From Cordylochernes scorpioides (taxonomy: Eukaryota; Arthropoda; Arachnida; Pseudoscorpiones; Chernetidae), in NCBI GenBank assembly GCA_030710605.1, contig CP092871.1, positions 68,964,377-69,028,376 on the forward strand: DNA of 64,000 nucleotides. Reading direction: 5' to 3'. The notes under the pieces were generated by a model. The model did not search any database, was not told the DNA's origin, and worked only from the letters and a program-made list of their open reading frames with translations. Shown here one piece after another: positions 22,830 to 34,000 of this stretch (within the stretch, counting starts at the first letter, position 1; every line of letters starts with the position of its first letter). Position numbers and translations under genes: made by a program.

Positions 22830-23452
22830 TTTATAAATATTTATATTTCTCAATTATTTATAGCTATTTAATCATATATTTATCATTATATAATCATATT
22901 TATTCATATTTATATTTATTATGTATTTAACCTTATATAATTTTATATGGACATTGTAATAAATCAGTTCCAATCTCAATCTCTCTCTCTCTCTGAAAAG
23001 AGAATGTTTGAAAGAAATGATTCCTCTCTCTAGTTGTCTTAATCTGTTGCTAGCGCGGTCAACAAGATCTTCCTCTGTCATTAATATAGCGCTAGCACAT
23101 TATTGACCTTTCAATACCTCGATAAACACATTTTGATGAGGAATATTCAAATTATCAAAAGCGCAAAAAAATACGAAGGACTTTTACTTTACTTGTGTAA
23201 GGCTGTTACATTTGTACAGTTTTCTTTAATAACCAACTCTATTAGCAAACACAATGTATTCCTATTTTTCTAACAACGTATTCATGAGGAATCCATAGCC
23301 CGAAACCATGGTATACAGGTTATTGACCTTTGAAGGAATTTGTCTAAACTGGTGTTACTCGAGCACATGGTAATGCATCGTATTGTGTGTTTGCTGTTTG
23401 CATTGGTTTGATGAATTTTTGTAAACCAAATGGTCATTTTCGCTAATACAAA
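22830..23452. other. intergenic, no gene seen
   Basis: AT-rich, with a CT microsatellite at 22977-22994. No gene. Confidence 0.5.
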
Positions 23453-23453
23453 A

Positions 23454-23610
23454 AACAACAACAAAGCTTTATTAAGACCTTTGGGTCTTATACAGATTCT
23501 CCAAGCAAAAATCTAGGGTACATGCAGGAAAAAAGTAATATTATCTTAATGGTAATATGATATTTATATACAGGAAAAATTATATAAAGACAATCAAGCT
23601 AATAGATTAG
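23454..23610 (-). mobile_element. LINE 3' tail (TTG-tailed family), fragment
   Basis: Minus strand ends GGTCTTAATAAAGCTTTG followed by TTG repeats, preceded by the hairpin AAGACCCAAAGGTCTT and GGAGAATCTGTAT. The same tail occurs at 24264, 29701, 36062 and 50836. It is a 5'-truncated non-LTR retrotransposon end. Confidence 0.5.
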
Positions 23611-24263
23611 TCTGGGAAATTGAAGGAAAAGAAATTTATTATACATGGATTTACCACGGATTCTCTGCAAATGAAGGTAAAAAAGCAAAAGCTAATCACA
23701 ATCAATATTGAGATAATGAAATTTAAACATTATTATTATGACAATTGGGCTCATAAACATATTTGAAAGGATAAATCCGAGGAAAAGAAATAAGATACAA
23801 AATAATGGAAAAAAACACTGGAATTTGCATATGATACATGCACTAAGATTTTTCGTCTTAATAAAATAATTTCTCAGCTGCTGAATGAAGTTTATAAGAA
23901 TTTGAAGCGTAGCTTTTTTTTTTGTTCATTTTCGCTAATAGCCTGTATCTAAAATATACCTCAGAGAGGTTGTGTTTGTTCTTACTTCTCATTTTATAAA
24001 TATGTTTTTATCTCATTAGGTCTACTCAGGGAATTCATGCTTAAGGCCAATTGTCTTAATATAGTCTTTGTGTATACATCCCCATTAAACTATTAGGATG
24101 GGAAAATAAGCTATGAAAACCGATCAAGCATAACAGTATTCCTTCTTCTACATTAATTATTATTATTATTAATACCAGCTACTGACGAGGGAAATGGCTC
24201 AAACCGAAAAAAATACCCGTAAAAGTAGTGCCGATAGTCTTAAAATGGGATGGAATAGTAACC

Positions 24264-24660
24264 AACAACAACAACAACAACAATAGCCTTTATTGGGCAC
24301 ACGTGCCATACAGGATTCTCTCTGTAGGACAAAATAAATAAATAACAGATTAGCATCGTAGTTATATACAAGTATTGGGTATTGGCCTCGACCAATTATC
24401 GAGTTGGATCCGGTGTCTGTGCTAAATATTTTGATTGAGCTGATTTCCAGTATTTATAAAAAGCGAATGCAAAGGGTCTGGATTTTACGACTTTTGCCAT
24501 TAAAACATAAGGCGAATTGCTATTATAGCCGGTCTCTTGACGAAGAATTTCTCTTTCTTCTTCCATTGCCGTACAGTAGAACATGTAGTGTGGAAAATCG
24601 AGACTAAATTCACCGTTGCATAAGGTGCATTTTATGGTCTTAGTTTTCTATAGTGAAACA
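24264..24660 (-). pseudogene. 5'-truncated LINE, C-terminus of ORF2 and 3' UTR
   Basis: The minus frame contains CTLCNGEFSLDFPHYMFYCT, a CxxC...HxxxxC zinc-type motif found after the RT domain in many LINE ORF2 proteins. It is followed by ILRQETGYN and a stop after YLAQTPDPTR. The 3' end then has GAGAATCCTGTATGGCACG, AATAAAGGC and a (TTG)n tail (24264-24285). The 85-codon frame at 24648-24905 just upstream may be the preceding part of the same ORF, frame-shifted. Confidence 0.6.
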
Positions 24661-24954
24661 TGATTAATTCTCTGTACTACAAAAAGGCTTCTTACTTGTA
24701 CAATGATTCTCTTTAAGGTTAGGGGGATATTGTCATTCAGATAGCATTCCATTGTAGGTGATGAATGAAAGTATTTATAGTGAGAGTAGAGTACTGATTT
24801 TCTTATTCTTACATAATCCAGCTGCAAGGACTGATCGGTTGCCGTTCTAATAATTAGGGGGATGTATCTTTGTAGAATGGAATAGTAACCAAATATAATA
24901 AACAATATAGAAAGGAAATAAACATAAAAAAGGGACTTCGCATATATTCAATCC

Positions 24955-25321
24955 TTGGTACTAAAAAAGACTATGAAAATTATCTCAAAAGAAAAGAAGA
25001 ATGAACCTCACGATAAGTTACAGAGAAATAAAGAAATGGAAGCCATGGATAGATTTGTGGAACGATGTAGGGAGCTGGCGTGTGAAGACGAGGAAGGTGG
25101 AACACCGGACATGAGCACAGGGATACAACGACCATAGAAGAGATCCAGAAGAACGACCTAGAGCAGATGACAGGAGACCTGACAGACAAGAATGGATCAA
25201 GGACAGGGGACATTTTATCGAGGAACCACCAGGAGAGGCCATAGAAAGACTGCTGGAGAGCTACAGGACATCAGGGGACCATATCTGCGAGGGCCATAGC
25301 ACTGACCAGGAGTCAAGATAA
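24955..25321 (+). pseudogene. hypothetical polar protein fragment with one frame break
   Basis: A plus-strand frame (24955-25137, starting with a non-ATG codon) reads lysine- and glutamate-rich sequence ending ELACEDEEGGTP. After one frame change near 25113-25137 a second open frame continues to TAA at 25319-25321 with YNDHRRDPEERPRADD and FIEEPPGEAIERLLESY. The charged composition resembles retroelement ORF1/gag linkers, but no domain is recognisable. It could also be a host exon. Confidence 0.3.
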
Positions 25322-25864
25322 CAAATGTAAATATCTTTGCTTACTTTTACAGTTATTATTTATTGAAGTTGTAAATAAAATTATATAAATAGACTGACCA
25401 TTCGTTATAATTTTTAGAGAAAAACTTATGACCTTTTTGAAAAATAAAGTTATATTATTGTTATTACTTTGAAGATCATTTGTTGGTTGGAAGTTTGTTC
25501 GTAAAAATATATGGCTGTAATAGGCGGCGTTTTATTCTTTTATATTTGTTCTCCTGAAGAAGAGCAGAGATTCCTGAAAGCTTGAGACTGCTTTAATAAA
25601 ATAAAAAGAAACTCATCCCCAGAAACCTTTTAAATTATTTAATTAATGTCTAAGAGATTTAAATCAATTGATATAGTTACATTAACCAATTTGTTTATTT
25701 AACTCGCTGTAGGTTTCCTCAGGGGAATGATTACCTTGAATTTAGGAATAAAAAAATACTCATTCACCTAAGGAGAATGATAGCGAGTCACTGAAACATC
25801 GGAAAAGTAATAAAAAAGATGGTTGATATGTTTTTTTTTTTCCTTATCCTTTTATTAGTCTAAA

Positions 25865-26110
25865 TTAGAGAAGATCTTGGATGTCGTGCTCATAAAGAAG
25901 TTCAAGAACTCTTCTTGATTCTCTGTACAGGGATCCTTTGTCCTTTCCAATACAATTTAGTATATATTGGGGAGTGGCCTCTTCGGTTTTGCACCTAGTG
26001 CACATGGGGAAGCCTTTGGCTCCCTCTTTAAAGTCTAGAGGGCGCAGGTGACCAGATTTCCATCTGGCCAACTGTGTCGACTTCCTTCTGTTTATTTGGA
26101 AGGTCTGTTT
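25865..26110 (-). pseudogene. LINE ORF2 C-terminal zinc-motif fragment
   Basis: The minus frame reads WKSGHLRPLDFKEGAKGFPM, then CTRCKTEEATPQYILNC. GHL.PL plus CxxCKTEEATP.HIL.C is the classic post-RT segment of R1/Jockey-like ORF2 proteins. It ends in a stop after HDIQDLL at 25865. No other part of the element lies nearby. Confidence 0.6.
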
Positions 26111-26449
26111 AAGGTTGATGGTTGATATGTAATCTTAATTCTTATTCCACTTCCTTAAGTTTATTACATAAATGTATTATTATCCAAATTACGTTAGACA
26201 ATCTCTTATACTCATTCTCAATAGAGTCTATATTTATATATTTACTAGACGAATGGCCCGGGCAACGCCCGGGTTTTACCCGAGTGCGAATATATTTTAA
26301 AAACGTTTTAATTCAAATACTATTCGTTACAATTATAAATTGGCGCCATGGATGTCACTCTTGTGAAACGTCCCGTTCCAAACTGTGTGTTTTAAAAATG
26401 TTTTAACTATATATAATATAACGGTATAATAACGGTATAAAGAAATAAT

Positions 26450-26650
26450 GAGCCTATAGCCTAGTGGTCATGGCATCTGCCCGGTAAGCGGAAGGTCGTG
26501 GGTTCGATTCCCATCCCTTGACACTTTTTTTATTTTATCCATTCTGACCAAAATCTATCCGTGAACTTCACACAGACAATATAAGGCAATTATATAAGTA
26601 GACTGCCCGGTAAGCGGAAGGTCGTGGGTTCGATTCCCATCCCTTGACAC
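26450..26650 (+). repeat. tRNA-Thr-like sequence with tandem partial copy inside the Helitron
   Basis: 26450-26523 looks like a tRNA: box A TAGCCTAGTGGTCATGG, anticodon arm TCTGC-CCGGTAA-GCGGA (anticodon GGT, but C at position 33), box B GGTTCGATTCC. The acceptor ends do not pair well, so it is tRNA-derived and not a working tRNA. The segment from CTGCCCGG on is duplicated in tandem (from 26604). Confidence 0.55.
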
Positions 26651-26759
26651 TTTTTTTTTATTTTATCCATTCTGACCAAAATCTATCCGTGAATTTCACA
26701 CAGTGAACTTCACACAGACAGAATAAGGCAATTATATAAGTAGATCTTCATCTTGTCTA

Positions 26760-28180
26760 CACCTTGTATACATCTTGCTTCCTAGGGTTGCCTAGAGTGG
26801 CCGCTATAGACAGGGTGGTCTGTATAGACAGGTGGATGTATCACACAGCTGATAACAGGGTTGTCTAGAGTGGTCGCTATAGACAGGGTGGTCTGTATAG
26901 ACAGGTGTATGTATCACACTGCTGATAACAGGGTTGCCTAAAGTGACCGCTATAGACAGGGTGGTCTGTATAGACAGGTGTATGTATCACACAGCTGATA
27001 ACAGGGTTGTTTAGAGTGGCCGCTATAGACAGAGTGGTCTGTATAGACAGGTGGATGTAACACACTGCTGATAATAGGGGTGTCTAGAGTGGCCGCTATA
27101 GACAGGGTGGTCTGTATAGACAGGTGGATGTAACACACTGCTGATAACAGGGTTGTCTAGAATGGCCGCTATAGACAGGTGTATGTATCACACAGCTGAA
27201 AACAGGGTTGTCTAGAGTGGCCGCTATAGACAGGATGGTATGTATAGACAGGTGGATGTATCACTGCTGATAACAGGGTTGTCTAGAGTGGCCGCTATAG
27301 ACAGAGTGGTCTGTATAGACAGGTGGATGTAACACACTGCTGATAACAGGGGTGTCTAGAGTGGCCGCTATAGACAGGGTGACCTGTATAGACAGGTGGA
27401 TGTAACACACTGCTGATAACAGGGTTGTCTAGAATGGCCGCTATAGACAGGTGTATGTATCACACAGCTGATAACAGGGTTGTCTAGAGTGGACGCTGTA
27501 TACAGGGTGGCCTGTATAGACAGGTGGATGTATCACACAGCTGAAAACAGGGTTGTCTAGAGTGGCCGCTATAGACAGGATGGTATGTATAGACAGGTGG
27601 ATGTATCACTGCTGATAACAGGGTTGTCTAGAGTGGCCGCTATAGACAGAGTGGTCTGTATAGACAGGTGGATGTAACACACTGCTGATAACAGGGGTGT
27701 CTAGAGTGGCCGCTATAGACAGGGTGACCTGTATAGACAGGTGGATGTAACACACTGCTGATAACAGGGTTGTCTAGAATGGCCGCTATAGACAGGTGTA
27801 TGTATCACACAGCTGATAACAGGGTTGTCTAGAGTGGACGCTGTATACAGGGTGGCCTGTATAGACAGGTGGATGTATCACACAGCTGAAAACAGGGTTG
27901 TCTAGAGTGGCCGCTATAGACAGGATGGTATGTATAGACAGGTGGATGTATCACTGCTGATAACAGGGTTGCCTAAAGTGACCGCTATAGACAGGGTGGT
28001 CTGTATAGACAGGTGAATGTAACACACTGATGATAACAGGGTTGCCTAAAGTGACCGCTATAGACAGGGTGGTCTGTATAGACAGGTGGATGTAGCACAC
28101 TGCTGATAACAGGGTTGTCTAGAATGGCCGCTATAGACAGGTGTATGTATCACACAGCTGATAACAGGGTTGTCTAGAGG
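26760..28180. repeat. minisatellite, units of about 72 bp with 345-bp higher-order repeat
   Basis: Units contain GGTTGTCTAGAGTGGCCGC, TATAGACAGGGTGGTCTG, TATAGACAGGTGGATGTA and CACACTGCTGATAACAG. Some units lack the central GGGTGGTCTG segment. A multi-unit block starting ACAGGGGTGTCTAGAGTGG at 27346 recurs at 27691, a 345-bp higher-order period, followed by a third partial block. Frames of 62 codons on the minus strand are repeat artefacts. Confidence 0.85.
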
Positions 28181-28432
28181 GGGGCAGGGAGGTCACGTGT
28201 TCGCCGGCAGCCAATGGGCGCGCATTCTATCCGTGAACCTCAGACAGTGAACTTCAGACAGACAGAATAAGGCAATTATATAAGTAGATGGGAGGGTGAT
28301 ATTTATAACCGAAAACACTTCTTATTTTATAAATATATCAAAATAGTGTTTTTACTCAAATACATGTTGAGTGATAGGTGTCACAACGCCATTTTGGGAA
28401 ATGCTGACAAATAATCAAGGTAGATAGCGATT

Positions 28433-28610
28433 GTATTATACTGTAAGTATACCACATGTTGTCTACACATGTAGGAATCAGTTGAACGTATACACTTGCA
28501 AGATGTTAGAACCGCGGTTGTCTACATATACTCCCTGGTGATGATTGGGGAATTCTGTAAGTATCGGGGACCATGGAAAATGGACAGCCCACATCATTCC
28601 TCTGCCAAAA
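28433..28610 (+). mobile_element. diverged SINE family A fragment
   Basis: TACTGTAAGTATACCACATG, CTACACATGTAG and CCCTGGTGATGATTGGG match the body of the SINE at 5700-6003 with many changes. The tRNA-like part is not recognisable. Confidence 0.4.
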
Positions 28611-28654
28611 CTCTCGATGTTAAATATAGAGTGAACTTTCGAAAAGAGTTAAAA

Positions 28655-29175
28655 TGAAATATGTTGTGGATTAGCATATTTATCTCTTGTATATGCACAC
28701 TATTTGTGTAGTTATTAATTATGCTTTAGAAAATATAAATAGCATTGTGAGTTTTAGAGTGGCATCCGGGCAGTTGGCGTTCTTTTTTACGCTCCAGTAG
28801 CCTGGGTTAACCTTGTTTCTTTCTCTCTCTCTCTTAGACTGGCAGTAGAGCAGTACATTAAGTTAGTCTTGTATTTAGGAAATGCCCCCATGGACGCTAT
28901 CTTCCCTTGTAACCGATCAACTTCCCAGATAATCCCGAATTCGTCGCCGCTTTGTGGTGTCTTCGTCGTGTCTCTCCAATCACCAACACGACTGCATGGG
29001 CAAATATGGCTTTTATTGCCAACACAAGATAAGGTACAAGACTGACTTAACGTACTGCTGGACTGTCAATCTAAAACTGACAATGGTATTTAAATCTTCT
29101 AAAAGTATAATTAATAACTATGCAAAATAGTGTAGATACGCAAGATAAATATGCTAATACATAATAAAATACCTC
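28655..29175. mobile_element. two LTR-like sequences in inverted orientation
   Basis: The plus strand at 28660-28870 (TTAGCATATTTATCT, TAGTTATTAATTAT, GCAGTACATTAAGTTAGTCTT) is answered on the minus strand at 29030-29170 by diverged equivalents. The minus copy continues with AATAAAAGCC and GCGGCGACGAATTC, which looks like a poly(A) signal followed by a primer-binding-site-like sequence. No retroviral-type genes lie next to them, so solo or rearranged LTRs are likely. Confidence 0.4.
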
Positions 29176-29700
29176 AACGATACGTCACTGTTCGGAAGTA
29201 GAAAAAGGATAAGAAAGGGGGAATAGGGAAGTTATTGTAAAGATCGCTAAGTTACTTTAAGGGATTTAACATCTCTTAATTCCCACCAGCCCCTGGGGGA
29301 GAGGTGTGGGGGTCAGAATGAGGTCAGACCGCTGTCCTGCAGGAACGACATCTCCAGCCACCATACAGTATGATCGATAATTCAACCTCCCCACAAACTT
29401 CTGGAGAATCTTACGTAAAACCATTTTCTTCCTAATCGATTACTTTTTAGACACCTTTGTTATTAAAGATCTTGTAATTTTGTGAAAAAATGAAATATTA
29501 GGAAGGAATTTTGAAAGAATTTGATTCGGAAATTGGCATTTTTCTTATGATGTGTTACAAAATGAAGTGTAAAGATTTTTAGGAAGTCTGTGTCGTGTGT
29601 GTTTCGAATATAATGAATTTAGCTAGCGCATAAGCAGTGCTTATATAATTCACCCAAAATATTTTAAGAATTTTTATAAAGAAATAACACTAAAAATACA

Positions 29701-29800
29701 TAAAATACAACAAAAATCTTAATTAAGACATTTTGGTTTTATACAGATTCTCCTAGTAGAAGAGGGTATAAACAAGAATAACAGTAATAGTAAAGATAAT
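29701..29800 (-). mobile_element. LINE 3' tail (TTG-tailed family), fragment
   Basis: Minus strand: GGAGAATCTGTATAAAACC, then GTCTTAATTAAG, then TTTTGTTGT. Same tail order as 23454 and 36062. The body upstream (to about 30360) is AT-rich and not recognisable. Confidence 0.45.
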
Positions 29801-30379
29801 CAGCAATGTAATTTATAATGTATCAAATAGAGGAAAAGAAGAAAGAAAGGGCTTGGCATAAACTTATATACAAGCAAGCGAGAACAAGCTGTTCCTTTTC
29901 TTAAAGAACAATAATTAGTAGCATTGACAGAAATTTAGATTAGTACGAGTGAAAAAGGAATAAACAACAATGTATTATATATAATTATCAGACATCTATA
30001 CAGTTTCATACATGGATGGATCAAGGGTAGAGGGTTATCTAAAGTCGGAATATAAAGTCTTAGAGGGTTAATAAATGTGTTCATTCACCCAACAAAATTG
30101 GGGAACATGCATTATATATGCGACATAGATTGGAATTGGAATCATATTGAGATATTTCAAAGGAATATAGAATTATAAAATAAATATTATTTTTAGAGGG
30201 ATGGGTATCTAGAGAAATGGGGACAAGAACTATAAATATATTTGAAGATATTCCGCAACAATTAGCTTCATTTTTAAATTCAAAAAGTTGTTAAAAACTA
30301 GATATAAATTGTACATAATAGGTAGAAATTTATAAACTAACATTTAATCTTTGTGATTATTATCATTATATTACTTTAT

Positions 30380-30640
30380 TTATATTTTTGATAATAATTT
30401 TATTATTATATATTTGTTTCCAAGATCATAGTCTTTGACAAGTTTAATATTTGTTTTTGACTCGTGCTTTAGATGTTGTACTAAATTCGAAAAATCGCGT
30501 GAAAACACCCTTGCAACCTCAGAACAAATTTTTAACGCCTTGCCAAATGCTTTATTTGTATTTATTTCTCCTGACGAAGACAAAGTATTTTTGTTGAAAC
30601 GTTGAGAAAATAAAACTCTAACTGGCCGAAGTGTCGATTC
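30380..30640 (+). mobile_element. PLE-type 2 tail, right-facing
   Basis: The sequence TTTTTGACTCGTGCTTTAGA, GCGTGAAAACACCCTTGCAA and GCCTTGCCAAATGCTTTATT, then hammerhead core, then AAAATAAAACTCTAACTGGCCGAAGTGTC matches 40112-40303. The minus frame of 67 codons through it is the antisense of the repeat. Confidence 0.6.
30565..30609 (+). ncRNA. hammerhead ribozyme motif (PLE-type 2)
   Basis: TTTCTC, CTGACGA, stem II GACAAA...TTTGTT (one G-U), GAAAC, GTT, GAGAAA. Stem I pairs TTTCTC with GAGAAA, six base pairs. Stem III is only two pairs without a loop, a feature known for PLE hammerheads, which may need a dimer to cleave. Confidence 0.55.
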
Positions 30641-30844
30641 TTTACAGAAATATCACCCAGTTGTGTTCAATAGAAGCCACCATTTCATTAAGTTATTTCG
30701 AATATCATTCGCAACTACACTAAAATAGAAAGGTAAAATTTTATTTCTTATTTTTATCCAATTCTTAAACAAAGAAATTCATTCATTTATTCTCGTCCGC
30801 CATCTTGTAAGGTAATTTCATTTTACATAAAAATGCATCATTAT

Positions 30845-31061
30845 TGTTGTGGAGGTGCCTCTGCGTGGGTTAATCAATAGCAGGCAACTACGTTCTCTTA
30901 GAGTTTATTAGTACGCAAACTGCTACACTACGGACTGACTGACTGACTTGACTAACCAACTGCTGACAACTTGTAGCGCTTTTATACATTCAGTCAGAAT
31001 CGAGTATGCAAAGAGGATATTTGCATTTCTGCAAATATCCCAAGTATGTAAATACACAACA
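30845..31061 (-). repeat. 3' LTR of the Gypsy element
   Basis: 217 bp. It differs from the other LTR at TTAATC versus TTACTC and TAGAGT versus TAGAAT. The pol frame reads about 45 codons into it before stopping at 30923. Confidence 0.9.
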
Positions 31062-34000
31062 CCCTCCCCTCCTAATAATAATGGAGACGGTATGGTGGTC
31101 TCCTGGATCTCTGGGGTCTGGGGCTCCGGCTTGGGATTCTTTCTCCCAGAAGTAGCAGCCATAGGCTCCTGGTGTTCTCCAACTGATGTCAACTCCTGCC
31201 TGGTTGACTGCGGCTCCAATTCATTTGTGGTGACCTCTTCTTCCGGGATCTCCAGGCCACCGTGAGAGGGTTCTCTCTCGCAATGCGATTCTCTTCGCAG
31301 CTCTTGTCCGGATGTACTCGGCAGCACTAAGCTTGGCTCTTTCTCTACAGTTGCCTCTGGATTTCCTTTGACAGGTCGCAGCTGATTGATGTGCCTCTTT
31401 AGGGATTGGCCTTCATACCCTATTAGGTAATGGCGGCAACTAAGGAGTTTTAGGATGGTTCCAATTTTCCACTTTGGTCCGGCTGCATAATTTCTGAAAT
31501 AAATATCGGAACCAATTTTAAAATGCTCCTGTTTTCTCAGAGCATCAGGAAACCCCTCTCCCTTCATGTCCATTTTAGGCATTAAATTTGAAAATCTAGA
31601 CTTTAGACGTCTCTTCATCAATAATTCAGCTGGAGATTCCTTTAGGACTGACTGTGGAAAAGCTCTATGGGCAAACAAAAATCTTTGTAGGTTTGTTTCC
31701 AAGTCATCCTTTTCGTTGTTCTTTTTTAACGATGTTTTTAATTCGCGGACATACCGCTCAGCTAACCCATTGGTACTTGGATTATATGGACTGGTTTTTG
31801 TGTGCCGAATTCCATTCATTCTGGTGAATTCCTCCATTTCTCTCGAGACAAACTGTCTTCCATTGTCTGTCACTAGGAATTCCGGCAGTCCAAATCTGGC
31901 AAACACTTGCCTTAGACAATCCACAATGGTTTTACTGGTTATATCCCTGAGGATAAATATCTCCAACCATTTGGTATAAGCATCCACAATGACCAGAAAC
32001 ATTTTACCCATAAAAGGGCCTGCCAAATCCAGATGTAGGCGATGCCATGGTTTCTCTGGCCAAGTCCACTCCGTAATCATGGAAGGAGGCATGTCTGCAG
32101 ATTCTTGACAGATGGGGCACTGCCGAGCCATATCTTCTATGCTCCTATCAATTCCTGGCCACCAAAAATACCTCCTTGCTATTATCTTCATTTTTACCAT
32201 TCCAAAATGCATCTCATGTAGATCTATGAGAATTTGAGATCTTAATTTTGGAGGAATCACTATCCGCTCTTTCCACTGAAGGCATCCAAAGTCCACACTT
32301 AATTCATTCCTAACCTTGTAGTAAGGAAACAAAGGATTTTCTTTAGTGAATTTTGGTGATTGCCAAGTGTCCTCCCGGACATTTCTCAGAACAATTGCAA
32401 GAGTCTTGTCTCTTTTAGTCTCGAATGCCACATCCTGGAATGAAAAGGGAACCTCATTCATCTTTCTTAAGAGCAATATCTGATCATCATCATAAGATCC
32501 CCCCTCATTTGCTTTTAACGGCAAACGTGATAACGCATCGGCATTTCCGTGGTCCTCCGTCTTTCTAAACTCCACCGAGTAATGGAAAGCGCCCAGCTTT
32601 AATGACCATCTTTTTATCCTAGACGCTGCACATAACGGAATTGGTTTGTGTGGTGAAAACAGGTGCATGAGTGGTCTGTTATCAGTCACCAACACAAACG
32701 AGCGTCCCAAAAGGTATTGCCTGAACTTTTCACATCCGTAGACAATGCTCAGAGCCTCCTTCTCTAACTGGGAATAATGTTTCTCCGCCTCAGTTAGAGT
32801 TCGTGACGCAAAAGCTATTGGACTTTCCTGCTTCTTGTATCTGTGACTAAGTACCACGCCTAGTCCATAGCTCGAGGCATCGCAAGCCAAAACAAGTTCC
32901 TTAGCTGGGTCGTAATGCGCCAACACTGAATCATCGGTCAATAATGATTTACATTTCTTAAACAAAACCCGATGTTCATTTGTCCATTTCCAAGGGCAAT
33001 TTTTCTTCAGCAGTCTGTAAAACGGGGATAAAATAGACGATGTATCCTTGATAAATCTGGCATAATACATTAGCATGCCTATAAAAGAACGTAACTGGCC
33101 AATGTTCTTAGGCTCAGGAGCATTAGACACCGCTTGTATTTTATTCAACATTGGATGCAATCCGTTCTTATCGATACGAAAGCCTAAATATTCCACTGAA
33201 TCTACAGCGAATTTGCATTTTGCCTTGTTTAATTTTAGGCCTTTCTCCTCCAATCTTCTGAATACTAGCTCCAATTTGGACTTGTGGTCCCTTGCATCTT
33301 TACCAGATACTAATATATCATCTATATAACAAGCTACTCCTGGTATATCGGCAAATATATTATCCATCATCCTCTGGAATTTATTAGGTGCCACAGCCAC
33401 ACCATACGGAAGTCTCCGATAAGCAAATAACCCCTTGGTAGTATTGATATTTACTACTCTTTTTGCTTCATCTGTCAGTTCTACTTGCAGATAAGCCATT
33501 GAGAGGTCCCGAGTTGAGAAAATCGTGCTGCCAGATAACCTTGAAAATATTTCATCTATAGTAGGCAATGGATATTTATCTAAAATTATGGCCTTGTTTG
33601 CGGTACTTCTAAAATCTCCGCAAATCCTAATACTGCCATCTTTTTTTACCACTGGCACAATTGGCGCTGCCCAATTAGCGTGAACAATAGGTTCTAAAAT
33701 TCCTCTTTCAACCATACACTTCAGTTCATCCTCTACTTTCTTTTTCAAAGAATAAGGCAAACTCCGTGCTTTACAAAACACTGGCGCTTCCTCCTTTTTA
33801 ATATTTATGTCCAATTTGACATCTTTTAAGCAGCCCAGATCATTGTTGAACTGATTTGCATAATTTTCAATTAATGAGTCCATGAAAATTTCCGAAATTT
33901 TATTTACATTTAATAATTTACTGTAATTTATATTCAAAAATTTCAGCCATTCCCTTCCTAGTAAAATTTCTGGGATACTTTCATCCACCACTATCAATCT

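Larger units (their letters stand above)
26245..28288 (-). mobile_element. non-autonomous Helitron carrying a minisatellite
   Basis: Read on the minus strand, the 5' end is TCTACTTATATAATTGCC and the 3' end is a CCCGGGCGTTGCCCGGG hairpin, CCATTCGT and terminal CTAG. The host bases on either side are A and T, the Helitron target. No Rep/helicase is encoded. The 5' terminus occurs three times (ending at 26603, 26744 and 28288), so a 500-bp version (26245-26744) also has valid ends. The rest, 26745-28288, consists of the minisatellite plus another terminus. Confidence 0.7.

Noticed and set aside
26450..26523. Functional tRNA-Thr gene
   Set aside because: Acceptor stem does not pair, position 33 is C, and the sequence is inside a Helitron and partly duplicated.
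26877..27138. Two 62-codon minus frames with Cys-rich repeated peptide
   Set aside because: They are read-through of the 72-bp minisatellite unit and show the same peptide in each unit, without start context or domain.
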